A stretch of DNA of 64,000 nt from Cryptomeria japonica (lineage: Eukaryota; Streptophyta; Pinopsida; Cupressales; Cupressaceae): contig NC_081407.1 in the NCBI RefSeq assembly GCF_030272615.1, positions 437,732,230-437,796,229 on the forward strand, read 5' to 3'. The notes beneath the pieces were generated by a model that ran no database searches, was not told the DNA's origin, and was given only the letters and a program-made list of their open reading frames with translations. Of this stretch, positions 22,100-33,514 are shown piece after piece. The stretch's first letter is position 1; every line of letters starts with the position of its first letter. A program made the translations under genes and the position numbers.

Positions 22100-24195
22100 A
22101 GGAGCAAATTTCATTCATCCTTTGAAATCAGACAACACCCACAAATAATGGATAACAATGAGTACTACAAATTAAGGAAAATGCTTAATAAAGAACAATA
22201 ACATATTGTAAAGGACATTGTCATTAAAAAAATAAAAAATATGAAAACACCATTGCACTTGTTTCTAATAGGACGAGCTGGAAATAGAAAGACTTTCACT
22301 GCAAACGCAATATACGAAGCACTCCTTCGCATTTATAATAACTCTATTGAAAATGATCCAGGCAAACCCAAGGGTCTAAAAACTGCATTCACTTGGAAAG
22401 CAACATATAACATAAGTGGAATCACATTACACTCAACATTTCACATTCTGTTTAACAAATCCAAATTTCTTCCACTACTTATTATAGATGAAATATCACT
22501 AGTTGGCTCAACATTCTTATGCTACTTTGACAAAAGGTTACATGATATAATGCAAACGCCTACTGCACATTTTAGAAACCTTGACACGATCTTTGTTGGA
22601 GATCTCTATCAAGCACAACCTGTACTTGACTTTGTTGTGTTTGAAAATAAACCAACTCAAAAAGAATTGATGCCTTACAACTTTTGGAGAGAAAAAATAT
22701 GGTGTTGTTCATTGACTTGTACAATGAGACAAAAAGATGACATTTTCATCTCAATCCTTAATAGAATTTGCATTGGGTTACAAACAAAAAATGATTTGCA
22801 TTATCTCAATCAAAATTGCTCATGCCCACCACCCATTGACCCTACATCTCCTTTCCTATTTTATAGGAAAAAGGATGTTGATGAATACAACAATAAAATG
22901 CTATTAATCATTTCAAACAATGCCATTGTCATAGATGCAATTGATGAATATGAAGAAAATAATTGTACAATAAGACTCTACATTCATACAACTATGCTTC
23001 CCTCATAGATCAAATTGAAACGAAACATTCTTGTTGAAATCTATGTTGGCAACTATAACACAAAGGATGGTCTCGTCAATGAAATAGATGGAATATTCAA
23101 AGCGTACACAAAATATAATGACATTGACATTATATGGATCAAAATAAAAAACTCTACAATAGGACAACAAGAAAGGAAAAAACTAGCACAATGCTACACA
23201 AATGGCATTGACAAACAATGGGTATCTATACTTCACATTGCTAGCCCCATTCAAAAAATATCAAACAACAATAAAATAACCTTTAGAAAACAATTCCCTA
23301 TACAAATAGCTTGTGAAAGAACCATACATCGATCACAAGGACTAACAATGGAAGGTCTAGCATTTGATCCCACCGGCATCCGACAAAATGGACTCACATA
23401 TACAACACTCTCATGTACAAAATCAATGCAATCATTATTCTTGTTGAACCCTCTAACTACAAACAATTTTAAAATTTTAAAAAAACTACATCTTGAAATG
23501 TCACGTCTCCAAACAAATGCAAATTGGGTATTTGAAAACATTGTTCTATGTTCCCACAACACACCACATCTCTTGTTATGCACATTAAACACTTGTACTT
23601 TACAACCACACACAAATGACATTCTAAATGACTATGACATAATGTCTTCGGACATTATTTATTTACAAGAGGTTCATACCCATCCCCCTCAAACTAACAC
23701 TCTGCTACACCTTTACAATTGTGTTTCTATAAATAACATACATGGCATAATGAATTTAACTAAGAAACGTCTACAAATCTCAAAAATAAAACAACATAAA
23801 TCAACAAATATAGAAGCAACTACAACAAAAACACCATTACCAAACAATGATCTCAATGTATGTAATGTTTACCCAAGACCGAATGCTCCTATACTTGAAA
23901 TTTTAACAATCATGAACGAAGTACTCTTCCACAATCCAAAAATATATATTTTATACATTTTAGGAGATTTCAATGTTTACATGACCATACAAAGCAAACG
24001 TAAAAAAAATCTTATGAGTTATAAGGGAAAACATAATATACATTTCTTGCTAGACCAATCATAGTCTAAACAAAATTGATCACATCTGGTCTAATTCAGA
24101 TAAAAATATATGCTCCATTTACAAAGCAGAGGCATACTGGATTGATCACCTTGCTACTTTTATGAACATGCATATCACTGAATTCACAAACTAAA
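22100..24195 (+). pseudogene. Helentron Pif1-like helicase with fused AP-type endonuclease, broken
   Basis: The helicase begins with LNKEQ and has Walker A GRAGNRKTF, where the family pattern is GxAGTGKT; Thr and Gly are replaced, so ATP binding is probably lost. Walker B is LLIIDEISLVG. Late helicase motifs are RTIHRSQGLTMEGLAFDP and GLTYTTLSCTKS. The same frame continues into an endonuclease/exonuclease/phosphatase domain: LCTLNTCTLQPH, SDIIYLQEVH (catalytic Glu), GDFN, and after a frameshift KIDHIWSN and YWIDHLATF (the ID...DH end motif), closing at TAA 24193-24195. Stops are at about 22201, 23006 and 24062. Helicase and endonuclease share one frame apart from these lesions. Confidence 0.85.
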
Positions 24196-24489
24196 CTTCA
24201 AAGTCATAAAAAAAATAACAAACACATTCACAAACAACACAGTCTTCAAACATAGTACAAACATAATTTTCATAACAAAAATAAAAGTTTGCTTTTACAA
24301 TTGGCAAATAATGCATTCACACATGCAAACAAAACACAACAATTATATACAAATAATTCCAATACTACATATGTTTTTTTTGCAACACAACAATGGAACC
24401 AACAAAAAGAACAAGAAAACAAACTCAAATCAAACAAGAGCACATGACAAAAAGTTATTCAACCTACCTTATTTCAATTTAATAAACAC

Positions 24490-24498
24490 TATATAAAG
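24490..24498 (+). promoter_or_regulatory. TATA box before the RPA-like gene
   Basis: TATATAAAG lies about 20 bp before the first ATG of the RPA-like frame (24511). It suggests separate transcription of that gene, but the distance to the ATG is short, so the start may differ. Confidence 0.35.
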
Positions 24499-24510
24499 TT
24501 AGCAATATTG

Positions 24511-25400
24511 ATGCATCACTCTTACGATTTTTGCATATCAAAAGTCAAAGGACAAAATGTCATATCTATTGAAGACTTAAATGGAAGGAAAGTAGGAAAC
24601 ATATTCGAAGGGGATGTACTTGTTGTCTACAAAGCCGCACTTGACAAAGTCAACAAATCAAGGGAAGTCCTCTGTGCAGATCTGACAGATTCAAAAGCTG
24701 AAATGATAATTATAGTTATTGTTACTAGTGACCTGTTACCAAAATATGAGGAAATGATAGTGCCAAACTCCGCAATTTGCATTTCAGGATTTGATATTGC
24801 CCCCAAGATAAACTATGACCGAGGTAACTCTGACTGTATTCTAATCCTCATAGATTCCACCACAATTGAACACAATGCCACACATGTGTCAAGAATACAA
24901 TTTCATACCAAGCACTACAATAAAACAACTACGCATAAGTACAAGTGAGTAGCCCATCGAAACAATTGTTGCTTTGGTAACAAGGACAGGCAAACAAGGC
25001 TCACAATACACACTTGACACCAAAGATGGTGACAATGAAATAGACAAAGTACAGGTAAAAAAAAAATTAAGTCTTTCAAAATACTTTGCACTCAAAAACT
25101 TTCAAAACAAAAAGACTAACCATCTTATTTTTTCAATAGCTATACCTACACCAAATTTTTGGCCAGCAATGCCTTGCAATAGAAGACCGGCTACAAAGAA
25201 ATAAAACCCCTACAATGCTCTTTAGAAACGTTGTAAAAAAGGTAGACCAAAAGATAACATTTTGTAGTTTCCTTTCCACATTCATATGCAAGCTCAATGA
25301 CAAAAGAACATTGGAAAGGCTAAATGGCTTATTGAATACAACTTATGAGGTAACTCTTTCCAAAAAACCTATCTCTTCATTCCCCAAATTTACAATTTCA
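24511..25400 (+). pseudogene. Helentron RPA-like (OB-fold) protein, 5' part
   Basis: RPA-like proteins of Helitrons are thought to bind the displaced single strand during rolling-circle transposition. Starting at ATG 24511, the frame gives ISIEDLNGRKVGNIFEGDVL, a long beta-rich stretch, then AICISGFDIAPKINYDRGN and ILIDSTTIE. This resembles the second OB fold of RPA70 proteins. The first stop is at 24946-24948. A further segment in another frame (TIVALVTRTGKQGSQYTLDT, then KDGDNEIDKVQ) looks like the start of the next OB fold and may follow an intron or frameshift. Sequence to about 25400 is of the same type, then LINE-A2 begins. Family assignment rests on pattern, not a computed alignment. 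Confidence 0.55.
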
Positions 25401-25417
25401 AGAATTGTAAGGAGAAG

Positions 25418-26670
25418 ATAGGTGCCAAAGTGGCTGATTATTGGAAAGATCAAAAGTGGGTGGACCTCAGATGTATTGATCCCAAACTCAAGCAGGTAAA
25501 TTTAATGATCAACCATGTTGCCTTAAATACCAGAAAGGAAGACCACATGGTGTGGTTTGGGACTTCCTCAAGGACTTATTCGATCTCTTCTGATGTCCTT
25601 TTACTAGCACATTCCCAAGATCCTACTCTTTGTTGGGCTAAGGCTTGGTATCCAAGTTTGATTCCTAAAATCAATATTTTTTTGTGGATCCTTTTGCGAA
25701 ATAAGATTCTAACTACTAATAATTTGAGAAAGAGGGGCTTTTGTTTCCCAAACATATGGTATCTCTATCTTAATAATGAGGAATATATGAACCACATCTT
25801 TTTACATTGTCCTTTTACCACTCCTATTTGGGGAATGTTTTTTCAAATGTGGGGGTTGAATTGGGTTTTCCCAAAGGAGATGCAGGATTGTTTCAGAAGC
25901 TGGCATTATTCTACCAATAACATCACCATAAGAAATCTGTGGAAGTTCTATTTTGCCCATATTCTCTAGGGGATATGAAAAGAGATAAATAATAGGATAT
26001 TCTGAAATGATATTAACACCTCTGAAGTGGTGTGGGTCAAGATAAAAAAATAACTGTGTTGAGAATGTGATGGCTAGGAGGGCGCATTGTTGTAGCAATA
26101 AGGACAACTTTGATGTTCTCAAAAGATGGAATATCCCAGCCTCTTTGGGCTCCAACACCAACCAAATCAATAGAAGATTGTGTTGTTGGTCCTTTCCCCC
26201 CAATGATTGGTTTAAGGCCAACTTTGATGGCGCGGTGAAAGGAAACCCAGGACCTATTGGTTGCAGTGGGTTGGCTTTTGCACTGGGGTGGTTGCCTATC
26301 CCTTGGGAATTCAGACCAATCATATGGCGGAAGCTATGGGCACCTTCAATCAATTAAATTAGCCTATAATTTAGGGGTCAAAATGCTATGGTTGGAAGGC
26401 GACTCTAAAAACAATATTAACTGCCTTCTAGGTAAACATCAGCCTTCGTGGACTATCAAAAACATCATTGAGTCCGCTAGGGAGTTGCTTTGGGGGTTTA
26501 AAAAATTCCACATTTCCCATGTTTACAAAGAGGCTAATAGGAGTGTTGATTGGGTTTCCAATGAGGCAGTACAGAGTGAGCTAATTATTACCTGGAATGG
26601 TGAAGGGGAGCTACCGTGTGCAACACGTGATATCCTAACTTATGAAAGATTGCATGGTAAGCAGGGTTAG
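25418..26670 (+). pseudogene. LINE-A2 ORF2 C-terminus: zf-RVT and RNase H, broken
   Basis: zf-RVT lies at about 25650-25830 (PKINIFLWILLRNKILTTNN, YLYLNNEEYMNHIFLHC); the first zinc cysteine of LINE-A1 (CELC) is Tyr here. RNase H begins KANFDGAVKGNPGPIG, shifts frame near 26255, continues with WLEGDSKNNINCLLG and ends HVYKEANRSVDWVSNEAV, so the conserved Asp residues and the final His...Asp are visible. The frame stops at TAG 26668-26670, after ORF3 has already started at 26654. The domain order is the same as in LINE-A1. Confidence 0.85.
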
Positions 26671-28482
26671 ATTTGAAATCATTTCCTGAGGTGTAAGGAG
26701 AAGTCATGGCAACAGGAGTTGGTTTTGTAGGCAGCTGAGAAGGAGGTATAGTTATCATTGCAGGTTCACTTCGCATGCTTTATGGGCGTTTTTATCCCTC
26801 TTGAACAATATCATCAGAAAATCCTACAGATTTCAGGCAGATTCTTACAGAAAGTTTGTAGCGAAGAAAGATAACAAGTGGGAATTACAGACAATTGACA
26901 TCAATAGCATTATGGGTTGAAAATGAAAGAGAATGGAGGCTACCAACATTGATAAATGGAAGAGTCGGCTGCAGGTCTCGGCGGTTCTTCAAGCTGCCAA
27001 GATGATTGATTTCATGGAGCGCATGCAGAAGAAATGGCCCAAAATTATGAGAATCTTCAAGAAGGGTTGGAACAAAGGCACTTTAACCATAGGCAACAGG
27101 AAGGTCAAGGTGACTGAAACTATGATTGCAGAGGCAACGGATCTTTCAATGGATGACATCAAGTTTTACAGGGACAAAAAGATTTCAGACGCTGCCATGA
27201 AGAAATTTCCAAAGGATGAGGAGGAGAAAGCTAGACTGGTGAAGGGCAACCATACCTACTTCTCGCCAAAGGTAATTAAATTAATTTGGTGAAGGGTTTT
27301 GCTTGCTATAATGAAATTTATCACACTCGATGGTAGATACACTAGGGTTTGCAGCTACCATTTTGTCTTACTTAATCACTTTAGGTATAAAGATAAAATT
27401 TCTATTCCATATTATATTTTTTGTGCCCTTGATGTGGGGATCAAGGATGCCATATCCAACCCCAGTATCAACCCTGCAATGCATGAAGGTTTGATGGTGA
27501 TTTTGTATAATCACATCAAGAACACAACCGTCCAGTTGAATATTGTTGAAGTCTTCGAGTCGGAAGAGGATTTTGATGACTCGGATGACGAGGAAGGTGA
27601 AGGCTATGACACAAAAGTTGAGACAGAGGACAACCCCCAAATTGTTGGGTCGAGCAGAAAAAATAGAAAAACAGAGCATGGGAAACAAAAGGGTCAGCCG
27701 AAAAGAAGCAGAGAGGGAAGGATGAGGATAGCTGGTATAAGGAGGATAATGAGACCGACAATGACATGGATACTGGAAGCAAGGAGGTCCAAAACCTTGT
27801 GAGCCAGAAGCAGAAAAAGAAGACTCCTAAAAATAAGGTTGTGAGTACCAAGGACCGATCGCCTCTCAAGACTGAGTCTAAGGATAAGGGCCTGATGGGG
27901 GAGGATACGACCACAAAAGAAGCTCAGAGCTCTGATGTCAGGGAGGTGGGATTGGAAGTGAATCTTGAAACCGCTGGTGATAAGACCCAAGAAGAGCATC
28001 ACCTAGATAGTGACCTTTGCATCAATACTAGCATGGATAGCTTCAAACAGGTGCTCCTCTGGATGCATAAGGAAATTGTTGGCATTAAAACCAAGCAGGC
28101 CCAAGAAGCTGGGAAAATCGAGACTTTACAAGCTTTAGGCTTGGGAAAGTTCAATTCCCTCCCTGATTGTCTTAGTGAGCTTACCAAATCTATTGGTAAC
28201 GCTGAGGAGATTATCAACGCTAATCGTAATAGCTTTCTTAGCCTGGAGAACAGAGGAGGTGCCATTGAAAAAAGACTTGACGAAGTTGAGAACACACTCA
28301 AAAAAATAAGTGAGCAAAGTCATAAGATTCTTAAGGCTACCTCAGCTAGTATGAATGCCCTTATCAATAAGCTGGAGAATGACCATGGGGATAAGGTTGT
28401 GGCGGGCATTATTGATGTTAAGGATGACACCCCAGATTATAAGGAAATGGGGGCTTGGGAGAAGAACGCAAACAAGCACTAA
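26654..28482 (+). pseudogene. LINE-A2 ORF3: homologue of the LINE-A1 third ORF
   Basis: ATG 26654-26656 lies in the last codons of ORF2, in the +1 frame, 17 nt before the end of its stop, the same arrangement as in LINE-A1. After an eroded N-terminus the conserved core reads IFKKGWNKGTLTIGNRKVKV, IKFYRDKKISDAAMKKFPKD, then FITLDGRYTRVCSYHF, LLNHFRYKDKISIPYY and HEGLMVILYNHIK. An acidic linker (ESEEDFDDSDDEEGE) and a Lys-rich stretch follow. A C-terminal coiled coil (GAIEKRLDEVENTLKKISEQ, SASMNALINKLEN) ends at 28482. The frame is broken by stops near 26689, 26918 and 27291 and by a shift near 27710. Alignment with LINE-A1 covers core, linker and coiled coil. Function unknown. Confidence 0.8.
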
Positions 28483-28728
28483 AAAGATGCAAAGCCACAA
28501 CAAGGAAATTGAGGATATCAAACGGGCAACTGATAATATGGAACAACTGGAGCTGGAAGCTACGGAAATGCTTTAGAACTTAACCTAAATCTGGGCTTCT
28601 GTCGGTCCTTTTGGGTTTTTGACTTGTTGTCTCTTGTTTGCTAGCATTTGGTTCATCAACTGTCTTTTCTTAGTGTGTTGTATTTTGTTGCGCTTTGATG
28701 TAAATCTTTTGATCTTTTGGCTGTAATG

Positions 28729-28751
28729 GGTTTCAGGGGCCCATCAAAACC
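28729..28751 (+). promoter_or_regulatory. LINE-A 3'-terminal hairpin (copy 2)
   Basis: GGTTT and AAACC flank a loop containing GGGGCCC. The position relative to the element end and the loop sequence match the copies at 4277 and 36465. The stem is one pair shorter because of substitutions. Confidence 0.5.
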
Positions 28752-28759
28752 TGTTTTCC

Positions 28760-29544
28760 CATATTCAAAAACATTTACCCATCTCTTACAGGTTGATGGT
28801 ATCTTAAAAGTGGCAAATCCATTCTTGGTTCCATTCCATGCATTCTGCCCACAATGTAATTATAAATTTGAGAACTATGGCATGCTTGAAGACAACACTG
28901 CTCACTTCACCAGGCATGACCAAAAAGTCACCTATGTATACTCACTTCACCTCAACACAATACTGACAACCGAAAATAAACAAACTATACAATGTTCTCT
29001 TGATAAGTCCACAATTGAACAATTATTGCCAGCTCTTGAAAATACTACATATGAAGATTACACCAAAGACAAATCAGGAGTCATCTTCATTCTACGTGAT
29101 TTCACAACAAAAGGCCACTTCACTCTCAACCAGAACAATCTCATCACTCAAGCCTTCATTCTTTGGGAATGATTTCTACATAAGGTAAACATGATACATT
29201 ACATTCACCTTTCTACACTTGAAAGATTTTCATTAAGTGTATACTTTGACAAAATACTAATTTACAAACAAAAAATATTTTTCTGTTTTGTAGGGAGGCC
29301 ACAATTTCAGAGCTATAAATCATGGATACCAATGGATTGCTGCTACTTAACAAATCATAGCAAATTGGATACAAATTTGCTTTCTCTGTTTAAAACTTTA
29401 TATTTATCTTGCACTTCAAAAACTGTCACTTACATATATGTTGCACTAAAACAGTCAACAACTCTTCTTTTAAATATCGTAAATGTCGACAAAGACAAAT
29501 TTATTATAATATGCAGTGATTCCCAAGACAAATTTACTATATAA
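28760..29544 (+). pseudogene. Helentron RPA-like protein, 3' part
   Basis: Beyond LINE-A2 the Helentron frame resumes: FPYSKTFTHLLQVDGILKV, then AFCPQCNYKFENYG (a C-x2-C zinc-site start), HFTRHDQKVTYVYSLHL, CSLDKSTIEQLLPAL and IFILRDFTTKGHF. A zinc site inside a beta-rich fold followed by a strand-rich tail is the layout of the C-terminal OB fold of RPA70. A stop falls at 29170. A further open stretch 29191-29544 (GRPQFQSYKSWIPMDCCYLT and beta-rich sequence) may be the last exon. CTCTTACAG at about 28783-28791 could be a 3' splice site. Confidence 0.5.
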
Positions 29545-29545
29545 A

Positions 29546-31050
29546 GTTGTCCATTGTCTACCTTGTCTTTAACCTCTTAAGCAAATTTGTTCACAAATGA
29601 AACAGATACTGCATTGCTTCTGAAATCTATAGTTTTTGTTCTTAGCTATGGTACGTCTACCCCAAATGTTCTAAGATATCAACTTCATTAATTTCATCTG
29701 CATTTTTCAAGTAACCATTCGATAGTTTGTTTTATTTATTGTATGTGTGAATGGTTTTTTTGGGGGGGGGTTGGATTCTCTGTCATTCTTTAAGTACCAT
29801 AAACCACATCTCCTCCTCTGCAACATGCTCAACTTTTACTAATATTCTTCTCATGGTTCTCAATCATCTTCATCATCTTGTTTGGAAATTTATCTTCTTT
29901 GGTATGTCTTCCTTGTGTTGGCATCTGCTTGCAATCTATAGGTGCGACATGTTGATTGAGAAAGGATATTTTCTATCAAAAAGGCCTACGTTCAAATATC
30001 GGCCCACATTAGTCCTTACTGTATAATATCCAGCGACTATTACCAGGACCTCGCTTTGTATTTTGGGTTGTTCTACCTGGAATCTGCATTAGGACGGATG
30101 CCCATATCGTGTTCTAAGGCTCCCATTTTATCAGACATACCAAGGGTGCTGGTAAAATATTGTTGAATCTGGCTTATTCTTGCCAGTTGCATTTGGTAGA
30201 AAGTTTCGAAAGCCTTTTCAACAAATCGATTTGGTTGAATATGACTCCATGTGTTGAAGAGGCTAAATGTAAATGTTAGAATTTATGTTCATTTTTGCTT
30301 TTGGAGTTAGGTTTTTCTAATTGTTGGAATATTGCACTTCTGTACTATGGATAAAAATATTACAAGTTGCTCATAAATATTGCTTTTTTGTTCTTTCCGT
30401 AAGTTCTTAATTAACAAAGGGGCAAAATTTTGTTCCTAAATACTTCATCTATCTTTTTTTGGTGCTTTTCCTATTGCTCATATTGATATATCCAGCATTA
30501 TAATCTCTAGAATTGCAATAAAATAATATTTTTTCAAACGAAAAAAACATAAAGATACCTATTGATTGATTCACCAATTCAAAACAATATGTGCAGTTAT
30601 GTAGAGATTCTATGATTCAAAGGAAACAAGGAAAGAACAAGTGCACAAGTGGTAATTTAATATTATTTCCAAAAACCATACAAAATACAATGTCCACATC
30701 AAATGACAAATATGTTATTCTCAATGGTTTTGGTTACCATTTGAAATCCAAAACATAATGACCTCATATTTCAATACAAGTTGCATTTAATAATTAATTT
30801 AATGTCGATTTCCAATTACATTATCTATCAATAACCACTCTATCTAATAATAACTATAAGCAGGAACTTTACGCTTTGCGTCTCGTTTAAATCTATTATT
30901 TTTTTAGAGAATCCTTCTCCTTGATTAAACCAATTCCTTTTCTTTTTCAAAAATTAAATTAATAAAATGAAATATATATTAAAATAAAATAATATGCACA
31001 AAATATTATTGCCAACATAATTTAAAAATTAGAGCAAGGGAAACAAAAAT

Positions 31051-31052
<2 letters not shown>
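29546..31052. other. AT-rich spacer with faint coding-like text
   Basis: The stretch at 30020-30260 is less AT-rich and might be a decayed exon, but no family or long frame is recognisable. The rest is AT-rich without structure. The Helentron 3' end may lie somewhere here; no terminal hairpin could be assigned. Confidence 0.4.

Positions 31053-31079
<27 letters not shown>
31053..31079. repeat. (TG)n microsatellite
   Basis: About 13 TG units in an AT-rich context. Confidence 0.95.
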
Positions 31080-31083
<4 letters not shown>

Positions 31084-31200
31084 AAACAAATAAAAATAAT
31101 ATTAATAAATAAATTAAAATATATATTAATTTTAAAAAATTAAACAATAACAAATTTAAATAAAAATTGGAATTCAAATGTTTAAAAATTAGTAATAGGC

Positions 31201-31322
31201 AGGAGGAGGGGTGTAACCCCCCCTGCGGTACCTACACGTACACGCCGCAAAGGAGAAGCCCCCCCCTCCCCTTCGTGGCACATGTCCACAAGGGTCGCAT
31301 TTGCAGACGGAGTCCATAGAGG
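31201..31322. other. Isolated GC-rich island
   Basis: About 120 bp with runs of G and C (GTAACCCCCCCTGCGG, then ACACGTACACGCCGC and AAGCCCCCCCTCCCC) sit abruptly within very AT-rich DNA. TGTAACCCC would suit an LTR start, but no partner end was found. No reading frame or hairpin explains it. Confidence 0.5.
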
Positions 31323-31540
31323 GGTTGTTTTTAAATAAATTAAAAATTTATTAAAAATTAAATTATATTTAAGATCGGATAATCAATCAAATTTACTTAT
31401 ATTATTAATATTTATTTATAATTAAAAAGGAGGATACTTACAATATCGAAATTATATTGTAATCTAAGTTGTTACATTTATTAATTTTAAGATTATGCAA
31501 AAGATTTATATTAACAATATGATATAATTAATTTTGATTT

Positions 31541-31543
<3 letters not shown>

Positions 31544-31600
<57 letters not shown>
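31544..31600. repeat. (AT)n microsatellite
   Basis: About 28 uninterrupted AT units. Confidence 0.95.
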
Positions 31601-31603
<3 letters not shown>

Positions 31604-33514
31604 TTAAATTTAAATCCAAATCTTTATTTTAGTCTTCTTATGGAATAAAAAATTGAACCTCCTCCTCAAACTTACATCTCCTTAAGAGTTTATCATCTCT
31701 TCATGATGAGGAAAGAATCTTTTTGGATTAAACTAGATCTATTAATCAATGGATTCAATGGACAATTAACATAATAGATTTAAATGGATAATCAACTTTA
31801 ATAGATCCTCTAACTTGAATTAATTCTCTCTAGGATGTTGATATCATGGTTAGATCTCTTAGCTTGATTTAAGAAAACAAAGGGAAGGAAAATGATAATT
31901 TGTAATAATGATACACCTTTAAAAAGGAATAACGTTTTTCCACGAGTCAATCTAGAAAGCTTACCCCATAGTAGTGGATCTTCTTCAATAAGTATTACTT
32001 CAAGACATTAAATACATTTCAAGCATTTAAGTTCTTTATTTATTGGACATCAAAAATGCCCTTTTGTATACTTCAATTAGTGCAAAGTATTTAAGGATAA
32101 AAGGTTTTACCTCCCAAGTAAATGTGTATGATACATAGTTACCCTTTTATGTATTTCAAGTACTATGAACTAATGTTTAGTTAAAATTTTATTCAATTCA
32201 AAAAGTCAAATATTTGATTGTTTCTTTACGTTAAGTTAGATTCCAAGATATAGAGAATACAAGGCTATTGAGAATAGTCAAATCTATAATAGCTAAAATT
32301 TGTATAATTGTATCTTCTAGCTTTTAAGGCTCTTAAGACTAGAAGTTACATTTACATTGCAAAGCAATTAGTATAGATGAACCTAATTAACATTTAAATT
32401 TGGTCAGCCCCCTTGTTTTGGCTGCTTTTAATATCAAAAACATTTAAATTTGGTGATGAATTGCATAGGAAGTTGAATAAAGTTAGTTTTGGTGTTCTAC
32501 ATTTTCGAATTCTATCTTAATCAGGCTTTCGATAAACCTATTCTATGGTCACTCAGTTAGGAAATTAAATAAAAACTTTTAATTTGAAGAAAATTTTAGG
32601 AGCAAACATTAGCTCTCTTCTAACAATTTGAAACTAATAAAGTTATTATTTGTAGGAAATATCTAAAGATAAAGTTAACGACACTTCAAGTGAAAAAAAT
32701 AGTTAGCTATCTCTTTATAATCTTGCAAAGGATTTGACATTAGTTCAAGAGCAACTATAAGTAGATTGATTAGAATTGTTTATTAGGAGACTAAGTATTA
32801 TTTACATTGAATAACTAGCAAGTGTTTAGACTCTTTTCTAATCTTCTTTTCAAACAATTAGTAATTAAAAATAATGTGGTTATTTTGAAGCTTATTGTGA
32901 AATAGTTTTTCCTTTCAAAAAAGTAAGTATTAAATTTATTTCCAAAGTCTTTCAAGCAATTTAGTACCTTTTAAGTATTAGGATTCATATTTAAAGTAAT
33001 GTCATCATTTGTAGAAAATAATTTTTTTAAAATTATGTTACTTCAAATGGAAGAATTAATCAGTTTATCAATAATGTGGTTGTTCTCAAGCCTATTATTA
33101 AATAGTTTTTCCATTCAAACAAGTGTTAAATTCATTTCCAAGTCTTGTTATTTAATCATTTAATTATTTTTCAAGCAATTTAGTACCTTTCAAGTATCAG
33201 GTTTCATACTTAAAGTGTAATGGTTTTGTTCCCACACATTTATCTCTTGCAAGTAATTAATATCATTTTCATAAGCTATCTCTTACAAGTATCATAGTTT
33301 CCAAGCAATTAGTACTTCAGGTATTTAGTTCAAGTTTCATAGTTTTCCTTCAAGAAAAATACTATTCCAAAGTAGTTGATTTGTCATGTTCCTTTCAATT
33401 ACGTAAAATTTATACCTTAGTTTTTTATTCCAAGCGATAATTTTTTGTATAAATAGTTTATTTTTCATAATTGTATTAGTATATTGCTTTACTTAATATT
33501 CATGAATTAAAAGT
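31601..33514. other. AT-rich spacer, possibly degraded LTR sequence
   Basis: No gene is visible. Words such as CAAGTATTAGG, TTTCAAGTAT and CAAGCAATTTAGTACC recur between 32930 and 33330. That could be the poorly conserved first half of the LTR whose second half is clear from 33515. Confidence 0.35.

Larger units (their letters stand above)
25405..28758 (+). mobile_element. LINE-A2: 5'-truncated second copy of the LINE-A family
   Basis: LINE similarity begins near 25415 within ORF2 (VADYWKDQKW, equal to VCNYWKENKW in LINE-A1) and continues through zf-RVT, RNase H, the third ORF and the 3' hairpin, ending near 28758. Helentron RPA-like sequence lies on both sides, so this is a nested insertion. 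I could not find a convincing target duplication by eye. 5' truncation is the usual outcome for LINEs. Confidence 0.85.
19945..29545 (+). mobile_element. Helentron-type rolling-circle transposon, decayed and interrupted by LINE-A2
   Basis: The plus-strand order is Rep (HUH nuclease), Pif1-family helicase, fused AP-type endonuclease, then an RPA-like OB-fold gene. An endonuclease fused behind the helicase is the mark of Helentrons (Helitron2) as opposed to canonical plant Helitrons, which have Rep-helicase and RPA genes only. The 5' end is missing: Rep sequence starts mid-protein at the junction with an LTR-like terminus at 19944. LINE-A2 splits the RPA-like gene. The 3' end and its hairpin could not be placed. 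Multiple stops and a mutated Walker A show that the copy is dead. Confidence 0.8.
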
